Below, one piece after another: positions 52,235-61,528 of a DNA stretch of 64,000 nt; position 1 is the stretch's first letter, and each line of letters starts with the position of its first letter. The notes under the pieces are model-generated. The model was not told where the DNA came from, made no database searches, and saw nothing but the letters and a program-made list of their open reading frames with translations. The translations under genes were made by a program, and so were the position numbers. This stretch comes from an uncultured Phycisphaeraceae bacterium (lineage in GTDB: Bacteria > Planctomycetota > Phycisphaerae > Phycisphaerales > UBA1924): contig CALCCF010000020.1 in assembly GCA_937899905.1 (NCBI GenBank), positions 1 through 64,000 of the forward strand, in the 5' to 3' direction.

Positions 52235-53506
52235 ATGACCCCTACATTCCAACCACGAATCGTGGTTGCCGCCAGCTTGGCCCTCCCCGTTGCCGCAATG
52301 GCGCAAGACGCTCGCTTCTTCGCGCTCGGCAACGTTGATGGCGAGCCAGGATGTAATGACAATGGGTGCTATCTCAGCGATGCCCCGCGAGTCAGCGCCG
52401 ATGGCCGAGTGGTGTATGGCGCCAGCTTCATCGAGGGATTCTGGTCTGCGGTGCCGAATGTGCCATTTCGATGGACAATCGGTGCCGGAATCGAGGCCAT
52501 CGGTCCCGAGTTCGGTCCGGGGCGACTAATCCAATCGGTGAACTCCGATGGCTCGCGAGTGCTTGGACAGACGTGGCAGTGGACGGCAATCGACGGCTTC
52601 GAGGACATTTCTGCAAGACTGCCGGCCTTTGGGACGGGAATCGTCGGCGCATCCGCCGACACCGGCACAGTGGTGTACCTCGAAGGCCTCATTGTCGATG
52701 AGCGCCCGTTTGTGCTCGAGCTCGACTCAAGCGATCCCCCTCGGGAACTCATCACTCCCGATATCGGACAGGAGCGTACGGGCCTGGACTTCGCGGTCAG
52801 CCGCGATGGCTCTACCGTGGGCGGCCGACTCGAACTTCCCGACTTCAAGGCCACACCCGCGATCTGGCCTCTTGATGGCGACTTCTTCCTTCCCGGAGAC
52901 CTTGACCCGGGCGAGCGTTCGGGCGGAGTTGTAGACTTCTCCGACGATGGCTCCGTGGCAGTCGGATTCAGCCGTCAGAGCGGCTTCGGCTGGGCTGGAT
53001 TCCGCTGGACTGCCGACACGGGCATCGTGTCTCTGGCCGAAACCAGCGACCAGGAGACTTTTAGCCCGGCGCGTGCCGTGAACGCTGATGGCTCGATCAT
53101 CGTCGGCCAGACACGCACGTTCGGCACCGGGAGCGGCGATGCGTACCTGTGGACTGAGGACCTTGGCCTCACGATCCTGCAAGACTATCTCATCGCGGAG
53201 TTCGGCCTTGGTTCCGATCTTGCGGGGTGGTCGCTCGAAGAAGCTACTGATGTATCGGCCGATGGACGCGTCATTGTCGGCAACGGCTTAAACCCAGACG
53301 GAATCCTCGAGGCATGGGTCGTTGTACTGCCAGGCTCATGCCGCGCCGACTTCGACGGCGACGGCGAGCTGACGATCTTCGACTTCCTGGCCTTCCAGAC
53401 GGCCTTCGACGCCGGCGATACCGCGGCCGACTTCGATGGCGACGGCCGGCTGACCATCTTCGACTTCCTGGCCTTCCAGAGCGAGTTCGACGAGGGCTGT
53501 GTCTAG
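52235..53506 (+). CDS. Secreted HAF-repeat protein with GC-type dockerin
   Basis: 423 residues. Signal peptide (RIVVAASLALPVAAMAQ). Repeats such as APRVSADGRVVYGASF, FSDDGSVAVGFSRQSG, AVNADGSIIVGQT and ATDVSADGRVIVGNG with FRWTADTGIVSL are the HAF-type extracellular repeat. Residues about 366-423 are the dockerin (DFDGDGELTIFDFLAFQTAF and DFDGDGRLTIFDFLAFQ) framed by SCR and GCV. AAGGAG precedes ATG 52235. Its dockerin shares 106 identical nucleotides with that of the gene at 49302, while the rest of the protein is unrelated. Confidence 0.82.
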   Translation: MTPTFQPRIVVAASLALPVAAMAQDARFFALGNVDGEPGCNDNGCYLSDAPRVSADGRVVYGASFIEGFWSAVPNVPFRWTIGAGIEAIGPEFGPGRLIQSVNSDGSRVLGQTWQWTAIDGFEDISARLPAFGTGIVGASADTGTVVYLEGLIVDERPFVLELDSSDPPRELITPDIGQERTGLDFAVSRDGSTVGGRLELPDFKATPAIWPLDGDFFLPGDLDPGERSGGVVDFSDDGSVAVGFSRQSGFGWAGFRWTADTGIVSLAETSDQETFSPARAVNADGSIIVGQTRTFGTGSGDAYLWTEDLGLTILQDYLIAEFGLGSDLAGWSLEEATDVSADGRVIVGNGLNPDGILEAWVVVLPGSCRADFDGDGELTIFDFLAFQTAFDAGDTAADFDGDGRLTIFDFLAFQSEFDEGCV

Positions 53507-53731
53507 CCACAGACGATCTTGACAATCGATCGCGTACTTGAGTACCGCTCGGTGGGCAGCACGCTCGCCGAGCGATTCGCGTTCTGGACTCTCGTCCTGA
53601 TCGCTCGAGCACGACCGACATGCACGATTCGTGCTCGAAGCGGCTGGAGCGCACGAGTCGCCGCAACTGCCGACTCGTGGATGCTTATCGCCTGGGTACG
53701 AGTACACGCCCCGGAATCCCAGGAGGCCGAC

Positions 53732-54733
53732 ATGACCAAGCGCCCAGCCCGTTGCACTTACTTACAATCCGTCCCGGTGATTGCCGCGCTCGCCGTCGCT
53801 TGTACAACGGCAACGGCCCAGCGCGGCTTAGTCTTCTCGGGGGGGTGCGGTTCGAGGTTCGCGACCGATCGCCTGTACGAGGTCGATCTGCGGACCGGGA
53901 CCATGACCGACCTGGGCGAATGGGTCGAGTGCGACGTCGAGGCGCTCGAATTCGTCGGCGATCGGCTCATCGCGTCCAGTGAGACCTCGGCGGCGACACC
54001 TGGCGGCTTCTTCGACTTTTCGGAGTCTCCGGGCGTCCCGATCGGCTCGCCCGCCAGACGCAGCGGCGTCGATCACGACCTGGCCGTCGACCCGACGACG
54101 GGCATCCTGTACGCGTTGCACGGTGCCGAACTCTCCGATCCGTCGGCATCCTGGCTGTACACCATCTCGCTGGATACGTGGCTGCCGTCGCTGTTGGGCA
54201 GCGACCGCTCGGCGTTCGCGGACAGCATCGCCATCAACCGCCGCGGCGAGGCGTACGCGGTCGATTCGGTGTTCCTGCAGCGGCTGTACGCGGTCGATCT
54301 CCAGACGGGCGACCTGTCGCTGATCGCCCCGATGGACATCCCCTTCTGCTGCGGCGTGACCGGCCTGAACGCGGCGATCGACTTCGACGACCAGGACGAC
54401 GACCTGCTGTGGATGGTCATTGGGGGCTTCGGCTCAAACTTCAGCCGCGTGTTCACGATCGACGTTACGACCGGCGAGACCACGTTCATCGCCAACCTCG
54501 ACCCGGTGCTGCCGGGCCGCAACGGCTTCGACGTCGACTCGCTGGCGATCATCCCCACGCCGCCGTGCGTGGCGGACTTCGACCGCGACGGCTCGCTGAC
54601 GGTGTTCGACTTCCTGGCCTTCCAGACCGCCTTCGACGCGGGCATCACCTCGGCAGACCTCGACGAAGACGGCCAACTGACCATTTTCGACTTCCTGGCG
54701 TTCCAGACGGCCTTCGACGCGGGATGCCCGTAG
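53732..54733 (+). CDS. Secreted propeller-like protein with GC-type dockerin
   Basis: 333 residues. Signal peptide (YLQSVPVIAALAVACTTATA), then a WD40/NHL-like body (RLYEVDLRTGTMTDLGEW, DLAVDPTTGILYALHG, RLYAVDLQTGDLSLIAP, RVFTIDVTTGETTFIANL). Residues about 277-333 are the dockerin (DFDRDGSLTVFDFLAFQTAF and DLDEDGQLTIFDFLAFQ) framed by PCV and GCP. AGGAGG is 5 nt before ATG 53732; a longer frame from 53519 lacks a signal peptide. Ends at a strong terminator. Confidence 0.8.
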   Translation: MTKRPARCTYLQSVPVIAALAVACTTATAQRGLVFSGGCGSRFATDRLYEVDLRTGTMTDLGEWVECDVEALEFVGDRLIASSETSAATPGGFFDFSESPGVPIGSPARRSGVDHDLAVDPTTGILYALHGAELSDPSASWLYTISLDTWLPSLLGSDRSAFADSIAINRRGEAYAVDSVFLQRLYAVDLQTGDLSLIAPMDIPFCCGVTGLNAAIDFDDQDDDLLWMVIGGFGSNFSRVFTIDVTTGETTFIANLDPVLPGRNGFDVDSLAIIPTPPCVADFDRDGSLTVFDFLAFQTAFDAGITSADLDEDGQLTIFDFLAFQTAFDAGCP

Positions 54734-54774
54734 CGGCAGCCGGCCGACACCGTGGGCCAGAAGCACTAGACTGG

Positions 54775-54807
54775 CACGCTGCGTGGCGCTCACGCGGCGT
54801 GTTTTTT
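54775..54807 (+). terminator. Strong terminator after the dockerin gene
   Basis: An 11-pair stem with one G-U (CACGCTGCGTG 54775-54785 with CACGCGGCGTG 54791-54801), 5-nt loop, followed by TTTTTT. Confidence 0.9.
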
Positions 54808-54861
54808 GTTGTTTCTGACCCGCCAGCGATCCGAACCGCCAGACCGCCTTGAAGGACCCCC

Positions 54862-56271
54862 ATGGCCGACCACCCGACCAGCCCCCACTACCCAATCGAC
54901 GAGACCCACGACCCGAGCCTGGAGAGCTGGGTCGAGAGCGCCAACGACCCGGGGACGGACTTTCCGATCCAGAATCTGCCGCTGTGTCGCTTCGCACCGC
55001 CCGGCGAGTGGGGCTTGTCCGACCATCTCGGCGTCAGGATCGGCGATCACGTTCTTGATCTGTCCGATGTCGCCTACACGGTCGCGATCCACTCGGACTC
55101 TGGCGGGCCAGCCGAAGCCGAGATCTACGAGGGCGAGAACGAATCACAACTCCTCGAAGAGTGGTCGGGGCCATTGGGCCGCAGGATTCGCAAGCGTGTC
55201 CAAGAGCTGCTTGGTACGTCGATCGATGCCGAGACTCGCAAGAAGCTTGAGTCTCATCTTCACGACGCATCGGAGTGTGAGTTCGCGCCTCCGGCGACCA
55301 TCCACGACTATACCGACTTCTACGCCTCCCTCTACCACGCCACCAGCGTCGGCAGCATGTTCCGCCCCGACAACCCGCTGCTGCCCAACTACAAGCACAT
55401 CCCCATCGGCTACCACGGCCGGGCGTCGAGCGTCGTCGCCAGCGGCACCGATATCCGCCGGCCCGTCGGCCAGCAAGCGCCAGCCGAAGACGGTGGTGCG
55501 CCGAGCTTCGGGCCTTGCAAGCTGTTCGACTACGAGCTGGAAATGGGCTTCGTCGTCGGCCGCGGCAACGAGCTCGGCGAGACGATCGACATCGCCGACG
55601 CCGAGAAGCACATGCTGGGGCTGTGCCTGGTCAACGACTGGTCGGCCCGCGACCTACAGAAGTGGGAGTACCAGCCGCTGGGCCCGTTCCTGGCCAAGAG
55701 CTTCGCGACGACGGTGAGCCCGTACATCGTGACGATGGAAGCGCTCGCACCATTCCGGACCGCAGCCTTCACGCGCGACGCCGGCGATCCGTCGCCGCTG
55801 CCATACCTGACCAGCGAGGCCAACAGCTCCGCTGGGGGTTTCGACATCACGCTGGAGGTCTACCTCGCCAGCGAGCAGATGCGCACGAAGGGCATGGACC
55901 CGCTGAAGATCAGCAGCGGCAACTTCAGGGACATGTACTGGACGCTCGCCCAGATGCTGACCCACCACAGCAGCAACGGCTGCAACATGCAGCCGGGTGA
56001 TTTGCTTGCATCAGGAACGGTTTCCGGTAAAGACAAGTCCAGCCGCGGCTGCCTGCTCGAGCTCACCTGGAACGGCGACGCCTTCGCCAGCCCGCCCAAA
56101 CTCGTGCCTGGCACCGACCGCACACCCATCACCCTGCCCACCGGCGAAGAACGCAAGTTCCTGGCCGACGGAGACGAGGTCATCATCAAGGGCTTCTGCG
56201 AGCGTGAGGGCTTCCGACGCATCGGCTTCGGCGAGTGCCGGGGCATCGTGACGCCCGCGCGGACGGTGTAA
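54862..56271 (+). CDS. fahA: Fumarylacetoacetase
   Basis: 469 residues. This enzyme hydrolyses 4-fumarylacetoacetate to fumarate and acetoacetate, the last step of tyrosine/homogentisate breakdown. Landmarks: RFAPPGEWGLSDHLGVRIGD, DFYASLYHATSVGSMFRP (metal and catalytic region), GRASSVVASGTDIRRPVGQ, FDYELEMGFVVGRGNELG with the calcium-site acids, and DWSARDLQKWEYQPLGPFLA. It is about 50 residues longer than the usual 420, mostly from an N-terminal extension and an insert near 80-130. No homogentisate dioxygenase gene is adjacent. AAGGA precedes ATG 54862. Confidence 0.92.
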   Translation: MADHPTSPHYPIDETHDPSLESWVESANDPGTDFPIQNLPLCRFAPPGEWGLSDHLGVRIGDHVLDLSDVAYTVAIHSDSGGPAEAEIYEGENESQLLEEWSGPLGRRIRKRVQELLGTSIDAETRKKLESHLHDASECEFAPPATIHDYTDFYASLYHATSVGSMFRPDNPLLPNYKHIPIGYHGRASSVVASGTDIRRPVGQQAPAEDGGAPSFGPCKLFDYELEMGFVVGRGNELGETIDIADAEKHMLGLCLVNDWSARDLQKWEYQPLGPFLAKSFATTVSPYIVTMEALAPFRTAAFTRDAGDPSPLPYLTSEANSSAGGFDITLEVYLASEQMRTKGMDPLKISSGNFRDMYWTLAQMLTHHSSNGCNMQPGDLLASGTVSGKDKSSRGCLLELTWNGDAFASPPKLVPGTDRTPITLPTGEERKFLADGDEVIIKGFCEREGFRRIGFGECRGIVTPARTV

Positions 56272-56439
56272 TCGCCGGCTGATCGGATCCGGTTTCCTGG
56301 GAATCCCCTCGCCGATGCAACCCGTCATGGATCCCGACGGATCAGTCTCAAGAGCGATTCTGGTGTCGGGCGCGATCCGTCTCGCCGCGCTTGTCGCTCG
56401 ATTCGACCGAACTCGAGACCGAACTCAAGGGGGCAAACG

Positions 56440-58905
56440 ATGCACATCGCCGGTTCGACGCGGATCTCTACACGCGGGACGCCAACGGCCTGCGGGCTGA
56501 TGGGCGTGGTGCTCGGCCAAATGCTCGGCCTGGGCGCGATCGCGCTCGCCGCCCATGAGGCACACGGACAGGCCTGCTCGTTCGAGCAGGAGATCATCGA
56601 ATTCGGTGGCCCGGGACTCTCGAAGACCGCGCCGGCGGCCATCTTCGACGACGGTGACGGCCCGGCCCTCTACACGGTTGCAACCTTCGAGGAGGTGATC
56701 TGCGCCTGTGATTCGCACCTGCTGCGATTCGATGGCGAGCGGTGGATCTCCGTTGGCGCGTTTGCAGCGCCCACAAGCACCACCGGGCCCGTGCTTGACA
56801 TGCAGGTGTTCGATCTGGGCGACGGTCCGGCGTTGTACATCGGCGGGCGGTTCGACCGGGCGGGCGGGGTAGCCGCGCGCAACATCGTTCGGTACGACCG
56901 GGACGGATTCAGCTCGCTTGGCATCGGCATCGGCAGCCCCGGCGGATCGGATGGCTCGGTGCATTCGCTCGAGCGCTTCGACGACGGCTCGGGGCCGGCG
57001 CTCATCGCGGGCGGCACGTTCCAGGATGCGGGCGGCGTCGCGGTCAACAACGTCGCCCGATGGGACGGCTCGGGTTGGTCCGCGCTCGGACCGGGTGTCG
57101 GCTTCACCAGCACCACCGTCACGGACTTGACGGTCTTCGACGACGGCTCGGGGCCGGCCATCTTTGCCGCGGGGCGTATCAGGCTTTCGGCCCGGGACTG
57201 GCTCGCGGCTCGCTTCGACGGCTCGAGGTGGACGCTCGTCGGACCGCCGAACTCGAGACAGTTCCAGCGCGCCGAGGCGATCGAGGTCTTCGACGACAGC
57301 ACGGGGCCGGCGGTCTACGTTGGCGGCAACTTCACGCAGGTCGGCTCGGGTGGCGACGCGTCGTTCATCGCCCGGCTCGAAGACAATGACTGGGTCGGGA
57401 TCGGTGATGGCCTGGATGGCGTGGTGACCGACCTTGTGTCGGCCGAGCAGCCCGAGGACGGCATGTATGTCGCCGGCGAGTTTGCGACGGCCTCTTCCGG
57501 TGGTGCCGCGCTCAACGGCGTGGCACTCTGGGATGGCGAACGGCTTGAGCCGCTGGCCGCCGGCTTGGATGCCGGCGTGGAACAGGTGATTGTGGGTGAC
57601 ATCGGCGCCGGGACACAGCTGATCGCCCTTGGTGACTTCGAGAGCGAGGCACAGGAAGGCGGCATCGCCACTCCGGGCATCGCCCGCTGGGATGGTGCCG
57701 CATGGGCTCCGCTCGCGACGCCCGCGCCAAGCGAGGTGCGGGCTCTGGCCGTCATCGATGGCGCCGCCGGCCCGGAGGTGTACGTCGGCGGTACGTTTAC
57801 CGCCACGCCCTTCGGACCCGCCCAGGGCATCGCCCGATTTGCAGATGGTCGATTCGAACCACTCGGAACCGCATGGTCGGGCGGCGTGAATGCCATCGAG
57901 GCGTTCGATGACGGCTCCAGCCACGCGACCTACGCGGCCGGCGCCGCCGGCACGATCAACCTTGTTGGCCGCTGGGACGGTTCGCGGTGGCTCCCCGTTG
58001 GCGATGCGTTCGACGCGCCCGTACGCGCCCTGCGTTCCTTCGAGGACACAACCGGACCGGCGCTGTTCGCGGGCGGCGAGTTCGGCCGCGTGGGATCGGC
58101 ACCAGCATCTGCCGTTGCCCGCTTCGACGGCGCCACATGGAGCGCGGTTCCGGGATTGACCGGCACGGTGCAGGCCTTGGCCGTGTTCGACGATGGATTT
58201 GGTGGAGCGCTCTACGCCGGCGGCACGCTGACGGACATTGATGGCATGGGCCCCGGCGCGGTCGCCCGCTGGGACGGCGTATCGTGGACGCGCGTGGCCG
58301 TCGACGGCGCGCCCGCGTTCGCGGGCAGCGTGCTCGACCTCGGGGTGGCCCGGATCGCCGGTGATGACGTGTTGGTGGCGGGCGGTGCGTTCGCCCGCAG
58401 CGGCACGGTTGCCGCTGAGAACATCGCGGTGTGGGACGGAGTGTCGTGGTCGTCGATCGGCTCCGGCCTGCCCGGCCGCGTGACGGCGCTCGCTCCGTTC
58501 ATCGAGGAAGGCCTCCCGCTGGCGGCAGCGTACGAGATCCCGGCGATCGGGCGCTCCACATCCAGCGTGCAAACGTGGGACGGCAGGCAGTGGCGGGAAC
58601 GGACCGGTTCGGACGGTCCGGTGCTGGCGATGGCGCGGCTGGAGAGCCCCACCGAACTTTCCACCTACTACGGCGGCGGCTTTGTCGACACCGGCTCGAT
58701 CGCGAGCGCCACGCTCGGCAGGCTCGTGTGCGGCACGTGCGAGGCGGACCTCGACGGCGACGGCATGCTCACGTTCTTCGACTTCCTCGTATTCCAGTCC
58801 CTGTTCGATCAGAGGGATCCGAGGGCCGACCTCGACGGTGACGGGAGCTTCACGATCCTCGATTTCTTGGTGTTCCAGACCTTCTTCGACGACGGCTGCC
58901 CGTAG
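56440..58905 (+). CDS. Large secreted Kelch-like repeat protein with GC-type dockerin
   Basis: 821 residues. Signal-like N-terminus with a hydrophobic stretch (MGVVLGQMLGLGAIALAAHE). The body is roughly ten imperfect repeats of about 50-60 residues with the core FDDGSGPALIAGGTF followed by VARWDGSGWSALG, as in Kelch/galactose-oxidase-like propellers. Residues about 764-821 are a divergent dockerin (DLDGDGMLTFFDFLVFQSLF and DLDGDGSFTILDFLVFQ) framed by TCE and GCP. GGGGG precedes ATG 56440. The most diverged dockerin of the five. Ligand unknown. Confidence 0.8.
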   Translation: MHIAGSTRISTRGTPTACGLMGVVLGQMLGLGAIALAAHEAHGQACSFEQEIIEFGGPGLSKTAPAAIFDDGDGPALYTVATFEEVICACDSHLLRFDGERWISVGAFAAPTSTTGPVLDMQVFDLGDGPALYIGGRFDRAGGVAARNIVRYDRDGFSSLGIGIGSPGGSDGSVHSLERFDDGSGPALIAGGTFQDAGGVAVNNVARWDGSGWSALGPGVGFTSTTVTDLTVFDDGSGPAIFAAGRIRLSARDWLAARFDGSRWTLVGPPNSRQFQRAEAIEVFDDSTGPAVYVGGNFTQVGSGGDASFIARLEDNDWVGIGDGLDGVVTDLVSAEQPEDGMYVAGEFATASSGGAALNGVALWDGERLEPLAAGLDAGVEQVIVGDIGAGTQLIALGDFESEAQEGGIATPGIARWDGAAWAPLATPAPSEVRALAVIDGAAGPEVYVGGTFTATPFGPAQGIARFADGRFEPLGTAWSGGVNAIEAFDDGSSHATYAAGAAGTINLVGRWDGSRWLPVGDAFDAPVRALRSFEDTTGPALFAGGEFGRVGSAPASAVARFDGATWSAVPGLTGTVQALAVFDDGFGGALYAGGTLTDIDGMGPGAVARWDGVSWTRVAVDGAPAFAGSVLDLGVARIAGDDVLVAGGAFARSGTVAAENIAVWDGVSWSSIGSGLPGRVTALAPFIEEGLPLAAAYEIPAIGRSTSSVQTWDGRQWRERTGSDGPVLAMARLESPTELSTYYGGGFVDTGSIASATLGRLVCGTCEADLDGDGMLTFFDFLVFQSLFDQRDPRADLDGDGSFTILDFLVFQTFFDDGCP

Positions 58906-58989
58906 CCATCTGGCTGCACGCGCGAGAAGCGGAGCAGCGGTGCAAGAGAGTGGATCGTCTCGAGGACCCTACCGCCGCACGGTCGCGGC

Positions 58990-60543
58990 TTACGGCAAGC
59001 TCTCGTAGAACGCGTCGAGATCCGCCTTCATCTTCTCCAGCGAGGGCTGGTGCACGTACATCATGTGGCCGGCGGGGTAGTACGCCAGGTCGATGCGGTC
59101 GCGGTAGCCGGGGTCGAGCTTCATGCGATTGAGCGTGGTCTCGGCGGCGAAGAACGGCGTGGCCAGGTCGTGGTGGCCCATCGCGACGTACACACGCGCG
59201 TGCGGCTGGCGGTGCATGGCGTCCCGCAGGCGGTCGGCCACGCTGACGTAGCGATCACGGCCAGCGCTGCCGTAATCCCACGGCCACACGCTGGTGAGGA
59301 TCTCGTAGGGCAGGTCGCTCTCGTACCGCAGCTCCTCACGGATGTACGCATTGAGCGCCTCGGTGTAGTTGCTACGGATGGCCTCGTAGCTGGCGTCGTA
59401 GGTGTACCGCTCGCCGACGTGATCGCCGTCGATGCCGATGAATCGGGCGTCCAGGCGGCCGACCGTCTGGTTGCGGTGTCGGAGCAGCTCCTTGCTGAAC
59501 CTCCCCTGCGTGAGGCGAAGGCCCGCGTCCTCGAGGTACTGCGGGTCAATACCGGTCATCTCGCTGAGCGTGGTACGAACGCTGTTGCGCTCGGCGGCGG
59601 ACAGGGCCGCGCCTCTGAGAAGCGCTGGCAGATACTCGTCAAGCGCAAAACGCCGGGCCTCCGTGATCGCTTCATCGACCGGGCGGCTCTGCCACTTCTC
59701 GGGTAGTGCGTTGTGGTAGTGGGCGGTGGCGGTATAGCTGGGCAGGAACATCGGGAAGGGCAGGTCGTTGCCCTCACCGAAACGGATGGTCTGGAACTCG
59801 AGCACGGGGCTGACAAGCAGCACGCCCGTGGTCGCGATGCCGTGGCGGCTATGCAGTCGCTGCATGAGGCCGGCAGCCCGCGTCGTGCCATAGCTCTCGC
59901 CCGCGATGATCTTCGGGCTGCTCCACCGCTCCTCTCGTGTGAGATAGAGGCGGATGAAGTCGGCGACAGCGTCGAGGTCGCTCTCCAGGCCGTGGAACTC
60001 CTTCTCGCTCGTGTCGCCCTCGGCCCGCGAGTATCCGGTCGAGACCGGATCGATGAAAACGAAGTCGCTCTTGTCCAGCAGGCTGTGGGCGTTGGGAATC
60101 ACGGTGTACGGCGGCGCGCCGGGGTTGCCCACCTCGTCGACGTACTGGACGCGACGCGGGCCGAAGATGCCAAGGTGCAGCCACACGCTGCTGGAGCCCG
60201 GGCCTCCGTTGAAGCTGAACGTGATGGGCCGCTCGGTCGCGGCCGGGAAGCGAGCGCTGTCCATGCCGCCGTCGATCTTGCGATAGGCCATGTAGAACAG
60301 CTTGGCCCGCGGCTCGCCCTCATCGTCGACGAGCGTCAGGGTGTCGGCCGTTGCCTCGTAGTTGATGGTCTGGCCGTTGATCTCAACGCTGTGCCGCGTG
60401 ACGCTGGGCGCATCGGGGTATCGCTGGAACGCGGACCGGGGGGTCTGGGATCCTGCTTCCATGTCTTGGGCCGGCGTGAGGCCCGGGAACATGAGGAGCG
60501 TGGCCGAGAGAACCGCGACGACGGTGGGCACTTTCAAGTTCAT
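58990..60543 (-). CDS. Serine carboxypeptidase-like exported peptidase (S10 family)
   Basis: 517 residues. Signal peptide (VVAVLSATLLMFPGLTPAQ). S10 alpha/beta-hydrolase features: oxyanion NGGPGSSS (112-119), FIDPVSTGYSR (165-173), nucleophile Ser217 in AGESYGT, later GHHDLATP with the probable Asp, and YPAGHMMYV with the His. The family cleaves C-terminal residues of peptides at acid pH. ATG 60543 has TATCCT ending 5 nt upstream although the gene also follows closely on 60559-62659, so an internal promoter is possible. Confidence 0.9.
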   Translation of the reverse strand: MNLKVPTVVAVLSATLLMFPGLTPAQDMEAGSQTPRSAFQRYPDAPSVTRHSVEINGQTINYEATADTLTLVDDEGEPRAKLFYMAYRKIDGGMDSARFPAATERPITFSFNGGPGSSSVWLHLGIFGPRRVQYVDEVGNPGAPPYTVIPNAHSLLDKSDFVFIDPVSTGYSRAEGDTSEKEFHGLESDLDAVADFIRLYLTREERWSSPKIIAGESYGTTRAAGLMQRLHSRHGIATTGVLLVSPVLEFQTIRFGEGNDLPFPMFLPSYTATAHYHNALPEKWQSRPVDEAITEARRFALDEYLPALLRGAALSAAERNSVRTTLSEMTGIDPQYLEDAGLRLTQGRFSKELLRHRNQTVGRLDARFIGIDGDHVGERYTYDASYEAIRSNYTEALNAYIREELRYESDLPYEILTSVWPWDYGSAGRDRYVSVADRLRDAMHRQPHARVYVAMGHHDLATPFFAAETTLNRMKLDPGYRDRIDLAYYPAGHMMYVHQPSLEKMKADLDAFYESLP

Positions 60544-60548
60544 GGGAG

Positions 60549-60554
60549 AGGATA
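60549..60554 (-). promoter_or_regulatory. -10-like TATCCT, 5 nt before ATG 60543
   Basis: Sits in the 15-bp gap before the S10 peptidase gene, so that gene may be transcribed separately from citrate synthase. Confidence 0.45.
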
Positions 60555-60558
60555 TGGC

Positions 60559-61524
60559 CTATGCCCCGCACCATTTGCGGGACGCCTTGAAGCCCCGCTC
60601 GCTGCCCAGCAGGAACCAAGACCGATCGTGGTAAAAGCCCTGCACGAGCTGGTGAGCCCTATGGCATCGATCGCGGTCCTTCAGGCGGTGAAAGACACCC
60701 GCGAATGTACCGGCGGCGACGGGCGTCAGCGCGTCGCCGTGGAACCCTGGCCTGCCAATGCCCCGGTCAAAAGAGTCGGCGATCTCCGTGGCGACCTCTG
60801 GTTGCCTCCAGTGGGCATTGCTCGCCCCAACAGACTCGAAGAGTGTCCGCTCGAGGTGAGCCATGGGGATCAGGACGCCGAGGTTTTCCCGGCCAGGCTT
60901 GGCGAGGTTTGGTGATCGCGCCAGTTGGAACATCTGCTCGTGGCTCCCGCACCACTTGTCGCAACACATCGACAGCAGGTTGGTGTAGCCGTAGAAGTGT
61001 GTGGGATCGACCTTGCGGATCTTCGCCATGCGGCCCATCGCAACATCGGTGGAGCGCCCCATGCCGCAATCCACAACGACCAGGCTGGCATGGGTCATCG
61101 GCTCGTCAGGAGCCAGTTGCAACGCGTGTTCGAGGATCTCTTCTGCGAGGTAGAGGTACTCGGCAAAGCCCTGCCACTGGTCCTTTCGGACATCGTTCGC
61201 CCGTGCGCCGCTACGGGCCCGCCACGCAAGCCGGACAGCCTGCAACCCGGCGACGACGTGCGCGTTGGGATCGTCGGGGTGCTCCTGTGCCCAACGCGTG
61301 ATGATCTCGTGGCGCGGAGTGTCGCGCGCCACGACCTCGATGCAGAGCTGCCGCGAAGCGGAGTCGGTCTCGCTGGCCAGGTAGCGACGGAGCGCTTGAT
61401 AGCTGCCATTGTTCTGGAGGTCGTCCAGTGATTCGATCGTGGGATCATGCCCCACCGCATCAGACAAAGTGGATTCGTACCGAATCGGATCGCCGAGAAG
61501 CCGCAGGACGAGCTTCAGTAACAT
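60559..61524 (-). CDS. Hypothetical helical protein between citrate synthase and S10 peptidase genes
   Basis: 321 residues, no signal peptide. The repeated helical wording (CIEVVARDTPRHEIITRWAQ, AEEILEHALQLAPDEPMTHA, FARDRGIGRPG-like) and Trp/His-rich C-terminus recall TPR-like proteins such as DUF4034, but I cannot assign a family. Starts 4 bp after the citrate synthase stop and ends 15 bp before the S10 gene, so it is surely co-transcribed. Function unknown. Confidence 0.6.
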   Translation of the reverse strand: MLLKLVLRLLGDPIRYESTLSDAVGHDPTIESLDDLQNNGSYQALRRYLASETDSASRQLCIEVVARDTPRHEIITRWAQEHPDDPNAHVVAGLQAVRLAWRARSGARANDVRKDQWQGFAEYLYLAEEILEHALQLAPDEPMTHASLVVVDCGMGRSTDVAMGRMAKIRKVDPTHFYGYTNLLSMCCDKWCGSHEQMFQLARSPNLAKPGRENLGVLIPMAHLERTLFESVGASNAHWRQPEVATEIADSFDRGIGRPGFHGDALTPVAAGTFAGVFHRLKDRDRCHRAHQLVQGFYHDRSWFLLGSERGFKASRKWCGA

Positions 61525-61528
61525 GGGA

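Noticed and set aside
56425-58572. 715-codon minus-strand frame opposite the Kelch-like dockerin gene
   Set aside because: The plus frame has a signal peptide, repeats and a dockerin; the mirrored frame only reflects the repeat structure.
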